From Symsagittifera roscoffensis (Eukaryota > Xenacoelomorpha > Acoela > Convolutidae): DNA of 64,000 bases. The stretch lies in NCBI RefSeq assembly GCF_963678635.1, contig NC_087063.1, positions 9,644,386-9,708,385 on the forward strand, written 5' to 3'. Made by a program: the position numbers and the translations under genes. Of this stretch, positions 22,115 to 32,486 are shown piece after piece (positions within the stretch are counted from its first letter, which is position 1; each line of letters starts with the position of its first letter). Under the pieces are notes generated by a model. It was not told where the DNA came from, did not search any database, and saw only the letters and a list, made by a program, of their open reading frames with translations.

Positions 22115-24640
22115 AAAATCAAATTTCAAAAAACCCATCCGTTACACTGCAAAAAATAACAAGTAAATTGGCAACAGTACAAGGCACAAACTTGATAAAT
22201 TTTGGAAAAAGACTTTAAAATCAACAAAAACCTTCGAAAATTATAAATTTTTCAATAAGTTTTTTAAAGATATATTCCCCATCGCAGATATAAAACTACA
22301 CATTGTAGATATTCCATTCATTACAATATAAATGCCAACACTTAAAGTATCAAATAATTTTTTACAAATAGAAGATAAATACACACCAAAAATGATACTT
22401 CATTACAGCTTTTCCAAATACTTCAGAAACAATTAACATTTTATTACATTAAGCATAGAAAAGAAAACATTCAAAACCAATAACTGGTTACATAAACAAA
22501 TTTCTAATCTCTTCACATTCATCAGTACAACAATAATCAATATACGCAAAAACTATATAAAAACTATAATCAATATACGAAAAAACTATGGACCTTGAAT
22601 TTCGTCCGATTCATGAGCTATGTTTAATTTTCAACACTAGCAAGTGAACTAAGACGAATTTACAGAATTAGCTAATTTATTGTTACAAATTTTAGATGTA
22701 TATGTCATATCAAGTTTTATCCTAGGAAAATTTCATTACCCGTTTAATTCTGCAAGATAAATTTAATAGACTTTTAGATGTTCTTGAACAATACGAAATA
22801 ATTAAAGTTTAAGTTGAGAAACTTCCTCTTCCTTAAGTTCATCCCCTTAGTTAGTGGACATCTCCAATTACTGATTGGTCGTTGCTTGAGTGAACCTTGA
22901 AATCAATTTTTTTTTCTGAGCTGGTTGAATCCACTTACTCACCTTAAAAACTCCTCTGCTTCGCATTCGATTTTCGCACATTCATCAAAATTTGAGCATG
23001 ACAAAAGAGCCCAACAGAAGGGAAGTAAGACAAGCATTCCCAGCAATTCTTCTGTCTTCCCGATTTTTTTTCAAGCTCTTGATTTTTTTATCCCACGTAA
23101 TATCCAATTTAGTTTCAAATAAATAGTTTCCATTTTGAATACACAATATTCTCTCCCTTTTATAAACGGGTCCAGGAAAACATTTTCATCTAGGATTTTC
23201 ATCAATTTTAAACACCTTCATTAAATTGTGCGACTGATTTTTACATTGATGTTGCTACCCAAATCAATTTTTCAATGATATTAACATTCACATCAAGCGT
23301 GGTGGTCTAAGCTTCTCGTCGATACTTGTGTAATCATTCCATGTTTTTCTTTTATGGAAGATAGTCATAGACATTTCTCAATTTAAGAACGGGAGTCGTC
23401 ATTTCTTTTATTTCAAGCTGCAGGACTTTTGTTTCATTTGCAACCGAATTCAATTTGTACCCTAATCAATTGTTGTATAATTTGTGGAAGTTGACTTTTT
23501 TTGCGTTCGAACTCTCTGTTGTTGAAATCGTGATTAATTCTTCCTGTTGCCTGTAGAGTGCGAACCAATGAAAACGGGGAGAAACTTTGCATTCGGATGT
23601 TTTAGTTTTTTGTTTACCGCAGATAATGATTGAACTGGACTGAATAATATATCATATTAAAGCCCTTTCAGCCTTGATTCGAACCACAATAAAAAAAAAT
23701 TTTGAAAACGTTTTCCAGTTTTTGGTTCTTTTATAACAAATTGTTGGTTCTTTTTTTAGTTTTGTCCAATTTGCCTATATTACTATGACTGTCAAATATG
23801 TCTAAGTTATGTTTTTACGTTAGATCTTTTTATCACACCAAGTAGAAAAAACTACGCTAATTTGGAAAACCTTAGTTCTCTAAAGACTATCTATGGTCGG
23901 AAAGTTCTGTGCTACATGCACAGTAACTGGATATCCTTGTTTTGATTTTGACCATAGTTTATCTTCTTAAATCCTCTTGATACCAGGTTAAAGTCGAGTT
24001 CTGGGTTCTTGATAACTATAAACTATGTACTATTGAACAGCTGTGTTTCATACTTATAATTCATCGACTGATTTTTTTTCAGTATTATGTGCGCATGCTA
24101 TGTCAAGGCAACAAGGTCAAGACAAAAATGCTAGACTTAACAGAAACTACAACAGAATTACGTTAACAATGCATAAGAATGATATTCTGTTGATATGTTG
24201 CTTAACAAAATTCAAAAAAAAAATCGTGGTTCTCACTTTTCTTACTTGTTGGAATGGTAATCTTATTTCCGGCTTGTTGGCTTTTCAGTTCTTGGCCTAA
24301 CACTCATTTGTAGCAATCGAATTTACCACGGGAGTATTATCATGCTTGAGGGACCCAATGATTGAAAAGTTTCAACCAAACAACATCGTTAAACGTTCCT
24401 ATTGGCTGAATGCCTTTCTCACAAAATCGAAATCAATGTTAACAGAAACTGTATTAAATCAGTGGAAAATTATCAAAATCATTACAAATTACGAGTAACA
24501 ACCGCAATACTATTCAGTTAAACATCAAGATTTATTAGTTCAAGTTCAAGAGTTTTTCAGTCTTGAAAACTCATATACTTATTATCTAATCGGTCAATAT
24601 TAAAACTTATGGCCTTATGTTTTTACTTTGAGAATTCGCG
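22115..24640. other. AT-rich stretch, no gene seen
   Basis: No convincing gene. The only splice-like signal is a strong acceptor (GATTTTTTTTCAG) ending near 24,081, followed by about 60 bases of open sequence with GC above background; without a partner donor or a recognisable protein it is not called as an exon. Confidence 0.45.
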
Positions 24641-24650
24641 ATTTACTATT

Positions 24651-24790
24651 TTGATTGGCGATACTCAAATCTGATTGGCTGATACTCAGATTTGAGATTT
24701 AACGATACTCAATTCTGATTGGCTGAAAGTAAGCTGAAAGTTAATTTCAAGCTGAAAGTGATTGCAAGCTGAAAGTGATTGGCTGAAAGT
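24651..24790 (+). repeat. Repeated CTGATTGGCTGA (inverted CCAAT) motif
   Basis: TGATTGG occurs four times (about 24,652, 24,672, 24,716 and 24,776) with a shared flank GCTGA, interspersed with AAGCTGAAAGT repeats. ATTGG is the reverse of the CCAAT box. A cluster like this can be a promoter element or just a short tandem repeat. A short frame follows at 24,762-24,965 but has no recognisable features. Confidence 0.45.
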
Positions 24791-24802
24791 TAATTTCAAG
24801 CA

Positions 24803-25283
24803 TTCGGCCCCTCAAGCGGGTGCCGGACATCAAGTCGACGGGACCTCAAACCATATCGTAAAATTAGGGACTTCAAGCCGAAAATTTATCCATCAAGTCA
24901 TGAAATATGATGAATTTGAAAACGTTTTTGAAGAATTACTCAATTTTATGATCTTTAGTAAGTAGTTATTGGCGTTATGATGAGAATTAAGCCTCCTAAT
25001 GATGTTTATGAAAACATAGTTGAAGGCAATTTTCGTGTTTATAATTTATGCATTTCAAAACCGGCTGATTTTATTAAGGGATTCCAATCCTAAGGAATTT
25101 GTTATCATGAATAACGCTTATTCTGGCTTAGACTTTGCTTAAAATTTTTTTATAAGCAATGTTTCACAGATTGTTTCATTGTTTCAATGTTTCACAGTGA
25201 TTTGAGGTGTATGTAAAGTTTAAATTTCGGCCTGAAGTCCCTTCGGCTTGAAGTCCCGTCGGCTTGTTGTCCTAGTCCCCCTC
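24803..25283. repeat. Imperfect inverted repeat around 330 bases
   Basis: The left arm (about 24,825-24,890) contains GACGGGACCTCAA and GGGACTTCAAGCCGAAAATT; the right arm (about 25,225-25,280) contains TTTCGGCCTGAAGTCCC and CTTGAAGTCCCGTCGGCTTG, the reverse complement in matching order. The arms are GC-rich and the interior AT-rich. This could be the ends of a small DNA element or a long-hairpin RNA source. Confidence 0.6.
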
Positions 25284-25384
25284 AAGCATGAGGGAAGCCA
25301 CCAATTATTACGTTATAACGAAAGTCATTATACGTAAAAATTTACGGAGAGCGCGTGAAGAAAAAGGAAACAGATGTGTTACTT

Positions 25385-25760
25385 GAGATAAATTGGATTA
25401 CATTGATTAGCTTCTCTTGAAACTGAACCAACCTAGTGAGTGTGAGTCCGGGTGGCTCGGACAGTGAGTAATTTCAGATAAGGTTCACCGTCTGTTCGTC
25501 ACGCTATCTTATTTTAGGCCGGATAGTTTCGTGCAATTTCTTAGTCTAATACCAATCTTAATCTTACTCTTTAATCTCGTAGTCTCAATAGATCTAGCTG
25601 GTATTTGCGAAGCTTTATATCAAGAACTGTTCTAGGAAGAGCATCTGTTTGCTCGGTTAAATTTATTCTGTTCTGGTTGAAACTATAAATAGTTTTAGCC
25701 TCACAAATCGCTATAAGTGTAAGCTATGGATCATGATTGGTTAGTTCTAAGTATTTAACA
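25385..25760 (+). repeat. Inverted, diverged copy of the 11.7-12.1 kb repeat with an SL-like head
   Basis: Plus-strand copy of the family seen on the minus strand at 11,700-12,120. After CAACCTA|GTGAGTG (donor-like) comes a perfect 5-bp stem GTCCG...CGGAC, then GTAATTTCAG where the other copies have the AATTTTGG box, then CGTCTGTTCGTCACGCT, identical to the others. From about 25,515 to 25,760 it matches the reverse complement of 11,945-11,700. The stem sequence has changed yet still pairs, which is the interesting part; the Sm-like box is weaker here. Confidence 0.6.
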
Positions 25761-25819
25761 GAGATAGTTTATGAAGAGTATAATAGGATAAAATAAAGAG
25801 TTGTTTTGAATTGGTTCCA

Positions 25820-26215
25820 CTTGTCGAGATCCGGCTCAATAACCGCTCAAGACGCTCAGGTTTTGTAAGACAATCGCGCTCAGACCGCTCGGTTTGAGCT
25901 CGGTAATTGATCGCAAGAAAACCATCACAAGAAAACAATCGAACCGTTCAAAACCGCTCAAAACCTTACAAGAAATGACCTAAACATTCAAAAACTCTCA
26001 AAACGTCGAGAGAAACAATTTAACCGTTGAAAAAACGCTCAAAACTTCGCAAGAAACGATCGAATTGTTCAAAACCGCTCAAATCCTCGCAAGAAACGAT
26101 CAAACCGTTCAAAACCGCTAAAATCATTGCAAGAAACAATTTTTGCGGGAGTTTTTTTTTTGGTTAGCAAACCGTTCACAAAAGGTCAAATCACAGCAAG
26201 AACCGCTCAGACCGC
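25820..26215. repeat. Minisatellite, ~45-bp unit
   Basis: Roughly eight imperfect copies of a unit made of AAACCGTTCAAAACCGCTCA plus a CTCGCAAGAAACGATC-like tail. Open frames that cross it reflect the repeat rather than a gene. It would lie within an intron if the exon at 26,248-26,393 is real. Confidence 0.8.
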
Positions 26216-26247
26216 TCAAATGTCAGAATTCTCGACTCGGTACTCAC

Positions 26248-26393
26248 TGTGGTCGGCAGTGGTACTCTCCTGGGCGCATTGCAGGTGGAGGCGCGGAGTC
26301 CTGGTTAAAACGATTGGCCAGTGCCCAATTTGCATAGCGAAGCTCTTCGTCCGTCAAAATGTGCTCCTCTGTCTCCTCTGCAAGCTTGTTCAT
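26248..26393 (-). CDS. Candidate coding exon ending in a strong splice donor
   Basis: Minus-strand frame of 48 codons plus two bases from an ATG (26,393-26,391) to a consensus donor ACA|GTGAGTAC (GT at 26,247-26,246). GC content is far above background and the translation is well mixed: acidic and helical first half (NKLAEETEEHILTDEELRYA), then NWALANRFNQDS, then a proline-rich PPPAMRPGEYHC end. The frame also continues upstream to a possible acceptor AAATGTAG near 26,407, so the ATG need not be the start. I do not recognise the protein. The next exon would lie left of the minisatellite but was not found. Plus-strand frames over the same bases look like shadows. Confidence 0.42.
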
Positions 26394-26449
26394 CTCCCAA
26401 TCTTTTCTACATTTAGACAAGGATCAACTTAATCTTTTTCATCAACATA

Positions 26450-27290
26450 TTTCATTTTCACTAAAATACTTGATAACACAAAGTATATCGCCAGTTAATT
26501 ATCCCAAAATGGCCAAATTGGTAATCTTCAAGCCTCACAACGAAAAACTACACTTGTAAATTATCTTGCTAAACTTAAGCAGAAGGCATCAAAACCAAAC
26601 AAGACTGCTCGTATCAGGGCGAAGCTCTGTATGTTCCCACTGCCTCTGAAGGTTTAAGTGGAGCCGTGATAACATTTTAAAAAATTAATTGAAATAAAAC
26701 AGAATGAAAATTTTTTTTTCTTAAACTTGCAAATTTTTATGAAAACCATCCCCCCACACGCCATTTAAAGTGCAAAAGGATAAATTTCGCTCCTTCTAAC
26801 AAATCAATTATGGCAAATAAGCTTCTTTAAACTAGTTTTAAACGATTTCTAAGACGGAATAATTCTCCGCTAATATATTGCGCGTTAATTGTCCCAAATT
26901 GGCCAAAAGGGCAATATTTAAATCCCCGTAACTTTGCGAAAAAAATCACAGGTGAAATATCTTTTCAAATTTGAGCTCAGGACGACAATACCTGTCAAAT
27001 GATATTTAAAAATTTCCGTCAAAAATGGCTAGTTAAAAAATCGAACTTTGTCTGAAGAAAAAATACCCACCCCGAGCACAAATATTCCGTTACTTTCGCA
27101 TCGAAAGTCGTGGAAGGAACAATAAACAATTTTTTATCCCTAAAAATTTACGAAAAGGATCACAGATTGTTTTATTTCGGCTGTTGCTTAAGGAATCATG
27201 TCGAAACCTGCTAGTTAACACGTCATCTTTTGTCTGGAATCATCCCGAGCACAAATATTCTGTGACTTTTTTAGAAAGTGGGAACAAAAA
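26450..27290. repeat. Diverged direct repeats in AT-rich DNA
   Basis: The segment beginning GTTAATTATCCCAAAATGGC (about 26,493) recurs as GTTAATTGTCCCAAATTGGC at about 26,886, each followed by related text. A CCCGAGCACAAATATTC phrase also occurs at 27,072 and 27,245. Function unknown. Confidence 0.6.
26579..26680 (+). CDS. Candidate terminal exon, 33 codons
   Basis: A short plus-strand frame with coding-like composition (DCSYQGEALYVPTASEGLSG) ends in TAA at 26,678-26,680. An in-frame stop lies just upstream, but a TTAAG step at 26,575-26,579 could be a 3' splice site. GC is about half, well above the surroundings. No donor-bearing partner exon was identified on this strand, and I do not recognise the protein; it may be a fragment of a mobile-element gene. 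Confidence 0.25.
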   Translation, partial: AEGIKTKQDCSYQGEALYVPTASEGLSGAVITF

Positions 27291-27584
27291 AGCAATGTTC
27301 CAGTTTTTTTTATTACATCTGGAAACAAAATATTTATGCATGGTGGGATTTTTATATAACCATGTTGTGATGTTTTAACTTACTGTTGTCTGTGGAAGTT
27401 TCTTACATTGCCTTGAGCTCACGTGTAAATAAAATTCACCTGAAATTCCTTTTCATAAATAAAAGATGATAGAAAATTGCATTTTTTTTTTCAGTTTGGA
27501 ATAATCAACGCGTAATATATTGCGTATTTATAACAACGTTAGTGACATATTAAACCGACAAGTTGAATTGAGGAAATCATTCGG

Positions 27585-27800
27585 TCAAGTTTTCAGAATA
27601 CGAGGGGCTAAATACATCCCTTTATACTTCATTTCATCTGTGGGGGATAAAACGAGGAGAAATGGATTTTTTCCGACTATTTTTACAATGTTTCTACCAA
27701 AAACTTTCATATTGGCCGTAAAGTGCAACCTTGGCTTTGCTATACTAGCAGAATTGTTAAACTGTTCAATTTGAAACCATTTTGTCCGTTTGATTATCAA
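27585..27800 (-). CDS. Open frame of uncertain coding status
   Basis: Minus-strand frame with moderate composition (ASIAKPRLHFTANMKVFGRN, then NPFLLVLSPTDEMKYKGMYL) ending at a stop. The opposite strand is also open here, which weakens the case. There is no recognisable domain and no clear splice sites. A 3' exon or a shadow are both possible. Confidence 0.18.
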   Translation of the reverse strand: MIIKRTKWFQIEQFNNSASIAKPRLHFTANMKVFGRNIVKIVGKNPFLLVLSPTDEMKYKGMYLAPRILKT

Positions 27801-27804
27801 TTCA

Positions 27805-29950
27805 ATAGAAATTTTGTGAAGAGAAACTCATATCAAAAGCACAGGTTTTTTATAATTGAATATATTTTTTGACTTTTGTTAAGTAGAATAGCTACTTGGA
27901 CTAATTTATCCACTTGTGAAAGAACCAGCATACGAGCTGAGCTGCGTTATATGGAGAACCGCTGTTGTCCCCCGCTTAAGAATTACACCCAACTTTTTGG
28001 CTATTTTCTCTGGGCTCAGTAATGGTGCCTAAAATTCAAGCAACACTTTTTGTGTGGAAACAATTACTTCTAACAATCAAATCGTCGACATGCAATTTTG
28101 ATATGTAGTTTAAAGTTTTTTAAACGCAAGAATTTTAATTTTAAGGAAATTTAGAGTTTAAAACAGCCACCGACAAAAAAGTGTCAACTTTTAGTTTTTA
28201 ATCGATAAAAAGAACGAAAATTTTTTCACGTTTGTTTCGTATGTTCTGCAGTTGATAAAGATTCAAATGTTGGTCTGTTTGTGTCGTGTGTTCACTAATT
28301 GATAAAGATTCTGATGTTAAAAAATTGACGTTTTATAATTAGAAATTCTTTTGTAGACAAAAGTTGAAACAAAAACTCTACAAAATTGGTTTTATTGCGT
28401 CGCTTGGCCATTTAATTAGATATCGAGAGAGAAGTTTTCTAGCGCCGAAAAATCCCCGTAAAAAGAATAAGCAGTGTGAAGTATTCTTTGAAAAGCTATG
28501 AACATCAGCTAGGCCCTCGTATTAGTTTTTCTTTACTTAAAAGGGAACAGTAAAAACTACTCAGGTACGAAACAAAAAATAACCTCGATGTTGTGCTTTA
28601 TAATGTATAAATTGCTGAACTTTCAGTCAACTTGTGTCTAAAATTCTAACAAAATCTTCACTTTTTCAATGCGAAGTATAAACTAAATGAGAGCCTAGCT
28701 GATCTTCTTAGCTTTCCAATGAGTAGTTTTAGGTCCAAAGGTTTAAACTGCTTGTGCTGTTTACGGGAAACTTTTGGCAATAAAAACACCTCTCTGACGC
28801 CTTATTTTTGAATGGCCAAGCGACACCTTGAAACTTATTTTTTTAACGGTTTGTTTCAATCTATTTTTTTTTAAATAGTTGCATCATAGTTTTTAACCGT
28901 GGTCGTAGAAAAAACTTGGTTCATTTTCTCGCTTAAAACTAAAAGTTGCACTTTATATTGTCCGTGATTGTACATTTGGAAAAAATTGGTGAAAATGCCT
29001 TTGAAAAACGTGCCAATTTGAAAGTTGTCGGACTAACTGGTTAGGTATTATTTTAATTCTACACAGAAAAACTTTTGAAAAAAAACGCAGAAAATAAATA
29101 CTCATTTTATTTTTCATTCGAAAAATTCAAAAGACTCATGCTAATTTTTTGAAGAAGAAATCAGGTGTTTCAACATCTTCCTCTTGATTGTTTTTTTGAA
29201 TAGATAAAGATAAGAAAAAAAACTTGCTCTGGATTCTTCAGATTATTTCACGCATTTTAACCAGCCATTCTCTAAAAAAAATTAAAAACCATCTGATAAT
29301 TTTTACGTTCAAAAGTATAGTTTATTTAGGAGAGTAATATTATACAGACGGGTAAACAATAAACCGCATCACGGTAAACAATAAACAAAAAGTTTTCCAA
29401 GCAGAAGAAAAAACCATTTACTTTCATCAAAATTAATGTAGTTATTGGATTTTAGTAAATTCATAAAGTAATGTTGAAAAGTTGCTGAGTTTCAAGATAT
29501 CAAGATATTCCCTACTTTTTGCCTCCAGTTTTGGAAGTAGAACCCGTCACCGAAGTCAACTTTTAGGAAGAAAATTACCTCCCAGTCCCGTAGTTAATTG
29601 TCTTATAAAAGAATTAGGCCTTGACCCTTTTATCCTGTCAACAAAATTTACTTGTCGTGAAAATTTAATTTTGCAATGACAAGTTAAAATAACAACACCA
29701 TTACGAGGTCCAATTGTGCACTGGAAACACCATTACGAGGTCCAACTGTGCACTGGATAGGCGCAGAAACTGATGTTTGTAGGTCACTGGAATCCAGAGA
29801 CAAGTTTTTAAATTTTCCGAAATGTGCGTACATTTTAATTACAAATTTTTGTTGATTCGGCGCACAAACAACTACAACGAAAATTTTGTCGGCACAGTTT
29901 TTGTGCGTGGATTCCGCAACGAGTGAAATTAGCCAGTTGTTCCGGATTAC
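27805..29950. other. AT-rich stretch, no gene seen
   Basis: No clear gene or repeat array. A plus-strand frame at 29,482-29,679 (containing LLGRKLPPSPVVNCLIKELG) is more balanced than its surroundings, but nothing else supports it. ATTACGAGGTCCAACTGTGCACTGGA is directly repeated at about 29,700 and 29,730. Confidence 0.45.
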
Positions 29951-29960
29951 GTTAGCTCAA

Positions 29961-30134
29961 GCGTATTCCGCAAATTAAAGTGGATTCTACAATTTTATGC
30001 GGATTCCGCGTACAATTTGCGGATTCCGCTTACAATTAGCGGACTCCGCTCAAAGTTCGCGGATTCTGCTTACAATTTGAGGATTCTGCTAACAGTTTGC
30101 GGAGTCCACTGACAGTTGCGGATTCCGCGACAGC
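29961..30134. repeat. 20-bp palindromic minisatellite
   Basis: About nine copies of a 20-bp unit whose core GCGGATTCCGC is itself an inverted repeat (GCGGA / TCCGC), separated by AT-rich linkers such as TTACAATTT. Unit starts at 29,999, 30,019, 30,039, 30,059, 30,079 and 30,099 keep exact 20-base phase. Substitutions are spread across units, so this is not a very recent expansion. Confidence 0.9.
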
Positions 30135-31195
30135 GTTATTTCAGTATACTTTTATATTATTATTTGGTTGTGGATTTCATAAACTGTTCGGGGTTCAACA
30201 AATTTTTGTAGCGGATTTCTCAAGATTTGTTGTGAAATCCTCAATTTTGTCTGCTTTGAAGCGAATTTAGGCAATACAGTGTTTTGACTATTTTTTGTGG
30301 AATCCAAAGGAGATCAAAAAAGTAGCAAGGATGCGGGTTGAGGCAAGGATGAGGTTGAAAACATATTGCGCGACAAATATGTTTTCAGCCTGCTGCAGAA
30401 TCCAGTATTAGTCGCAAAATGCACAGTTCGGCCTCATTATAGAGAATTTTGAAGAAGGTAAGGGTGAGATCAAAAGAGCCTGGGGTAACCTGCAGGCATT
30501 CTGGTATGCAGGCGGTCTTTCTACTGGTGTACCTTTTGAAAAATTGATAGAGTAGTTTCTGAGAAAAAAATGGAAAAAATGAATTTGTTTTCAAAGCCTC
30601 TCAAAATTAGAAAAAAAAATCATATCATTTACATTTTCAAAGTAAGTGTTTAAATCAAACAAGAAAAATTAAAAATACTCGTTGTCGGATTTCTCCTTTC
30701 TAGCGGCAGAAGTTTTTTGCCAGATAGTTCGAATCTGATTGTTTGAAAAACTGCTCGAAAATTTATCCATACACATATTCAGTACCTTCCCGTTATACCA
30801 CCAACCAGTCACAAGAAGTATCCCGTACACATTGATTTTTGTATTATGAACGTTTGTTGCGAATTGTGAGAGGTGCTATTATGAGAAATATTATTAAGCT
30901 ACCATAATACTCGGGAACTAGAGGCCCAGAGCTGAGGTACCTATTTGATAATTTTTTAGTTTGATGTTATGATGTAAGATTGGTACAGATAATTTCTTAA
31001 GTTTAAAAATTGAGCTACACCCAAATCTTAGTTATTGCTCTATTAAAATGTTTGTGATTTTTTTGTGATATTAGTATTTTCCCAAGACAAAACTTGAAGC
31101 AAATATTAGGGTGTAGCATATTATGCACGGAGGCTTCCTACAACATTTAGTGTCGATTAAAACTTTAATATCAGATTGATTTGTGTTCGAGAGGA
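30135..31195. other. Intergenic stretch, no gene seen
   Basis: No convincing gene. A GAAG|GTAAGG donor-like step near 30,455 follows about 90 bases of plus-strand open sequence, too little to call an exon. Confidence 0.45.
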
Positions 31196-31199
31196 CTTC

Positions 31200-31914
31200 G
31201 AAAATTCCAAAAAATGGACAAGAAAGCAAAAGATTGACTTTTCCGAGGATCAGAAATTACTGTGTGAAAAAACCTGGGCGCAACTGATTATTTGGTGGGC
31301 TTATCAACTCCCACACTACTCAATGAAACCAAAATTTTGAATTTTGGAGGGCCGTTTTTGAGAAAAAACAAAAAATTTGAAAAAAAACCACTCAAAAAAT
31401 CAAAATTTCTAATGCAAAGGAGCTTCCCACAACCCGTCTTTTCGATTGAATTCAAAAACTCTGATTCGGGTTGGAGTGTTCGATAAAAACTGAAAATATG
31501 CATTTCCAAGGGTCATTTTTTATCCAAGAAAAACTTGGGCCTAAACACTTCCCACAATGAGTTCCTTCAATTGAAATCAAAACCTCAGGTTTGGGAGGGT
31601 AGTTTTCGAGAGTAGTCAAAAAGTTTCAAAACTTTAGAGAAAGTCAAGTTTTTGACTTTTCCGAGAGCCCTTAGTTTTTGTATAAACAAATTGGTCGTAG
31701 CCGCTGATGCAGTTGAGCTTATCACAACACGTATTTTTCCTTGAAACCAAAAATTCAGATTCGGGAGGGTAGTTTTCGAGAAAATTCAAGAAATTTGAGA
31801 AAAAAAAGATTAAAAACTCGAAAGTTTGAATTTTCTGGGGGGCCATAAATTTTTGTGATAAAAAAATTTGGGCAGGCTTTTTGCAAGGGGTCTTTCCATA
31901 TCTCGTTTTACTCA
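31200..31914. repeat. Satellite-like array, left side
   Basis: Diverged tandem units of about 150-190 bases. Each has a GACTTTTCCGAG phrase, a CATAAATTTTTGTG(A/T)TAAAAA phrase, a GTAGCCGCT phrase, a CTCATTGAAACCAAAA phrase and a TTCGGGAGGGTAGTTTTCGAG phrase in that order. The same family resumes on the right of the Polinton at 53,167 and again after 61,260. Frames open across it are artefacts of the T-rich repeat. Confidence 0.85.
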
Positions 31915-31920
31915 TTGAGC
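31915..31920. other. Target-site duplication TTGAGC, left copy
   Basis: The six bases before the first terminal-repeat base are TTGAGC, identical to the six bases following the last base at 53,160. Six-base duplications are the insertion signature of Polintons. The sequence falls in the CTCATTGAAACC phrase of the satellite. Confidence 0.92.
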
Positions 31921-32330
31921 AGTAGTAGATGTTGGAGCTAAAGTGGGGGGGGGGATGGAAGACCCCATGTATTAAGATACGTTATAGATTGCTATGCATT
32001 AACATTGGATATAGAGTCTACAATGTATTAAAATAGAGAATACCAATGGTAAGCTTTCAAGGTTTGTGTGATGGTAAGATAATGGTAAGAAAAACCATTT
32101 TTTTGGATTTGTGTGGAAATGTCTAGTTTTCTGCAAAAAATTCGCCGCCCGATATCTAATTTGTAAATATCAAAACCCAATTACGTGTAGGTTGTGGAAT
32201 GAGGGTTGAGTGATAATTTTTTTGGTTCATGGTAAGTTAGTGGTGAGAGTTTTTGGGCAAAAACTTAGAATTCTTATCCCAAAATTTTTTCGAAAAAAAC
32301 TTCAAAACACGATAAGATTTGTTATAATTC
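31921..32330 (+). repeat. Polinton left terminal inverted repeat
   Basis: About 410 bases match the reverse complement of 52,805-53,160. Shared landmarks in order: a G-run near 31,945; the phrases CCATGTATTA, ATAGAGTCTA, AATACCAATGGTAAG, GGTTTGTGTGATG, GTGTGGAAATGT; then GGTTCATGGTAAGTTAGTGG and TTTTTGGGCAAAAACTT. The repeats have many mismatches. The left copy has about 70 bases (from about 32,148) absent from the right copy. Divergence between ends that should start identical indicates an old insertion. Confidence 0.92.
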
Positions 32331-32486
32331 GTCTTATCAAACTAGTCTATTAAACTTTTGAGAGAAAAAAATTTAATTACAAAACAAGTTTATAAATCAC
32401 TGCATTTAATATCACGTTTACCGCAATTTTTACATTTTAATATCATAAAACCAATATAATACGACATCAAGAAAGAGTTTACTACA

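Noticed and set aside
26127-26432. Two plus-strand frames opposite the 26.25-kb exon
   Set aside because: They cross the minisatellite and look like shadows; the minus strand has a consensus donor and better composition.
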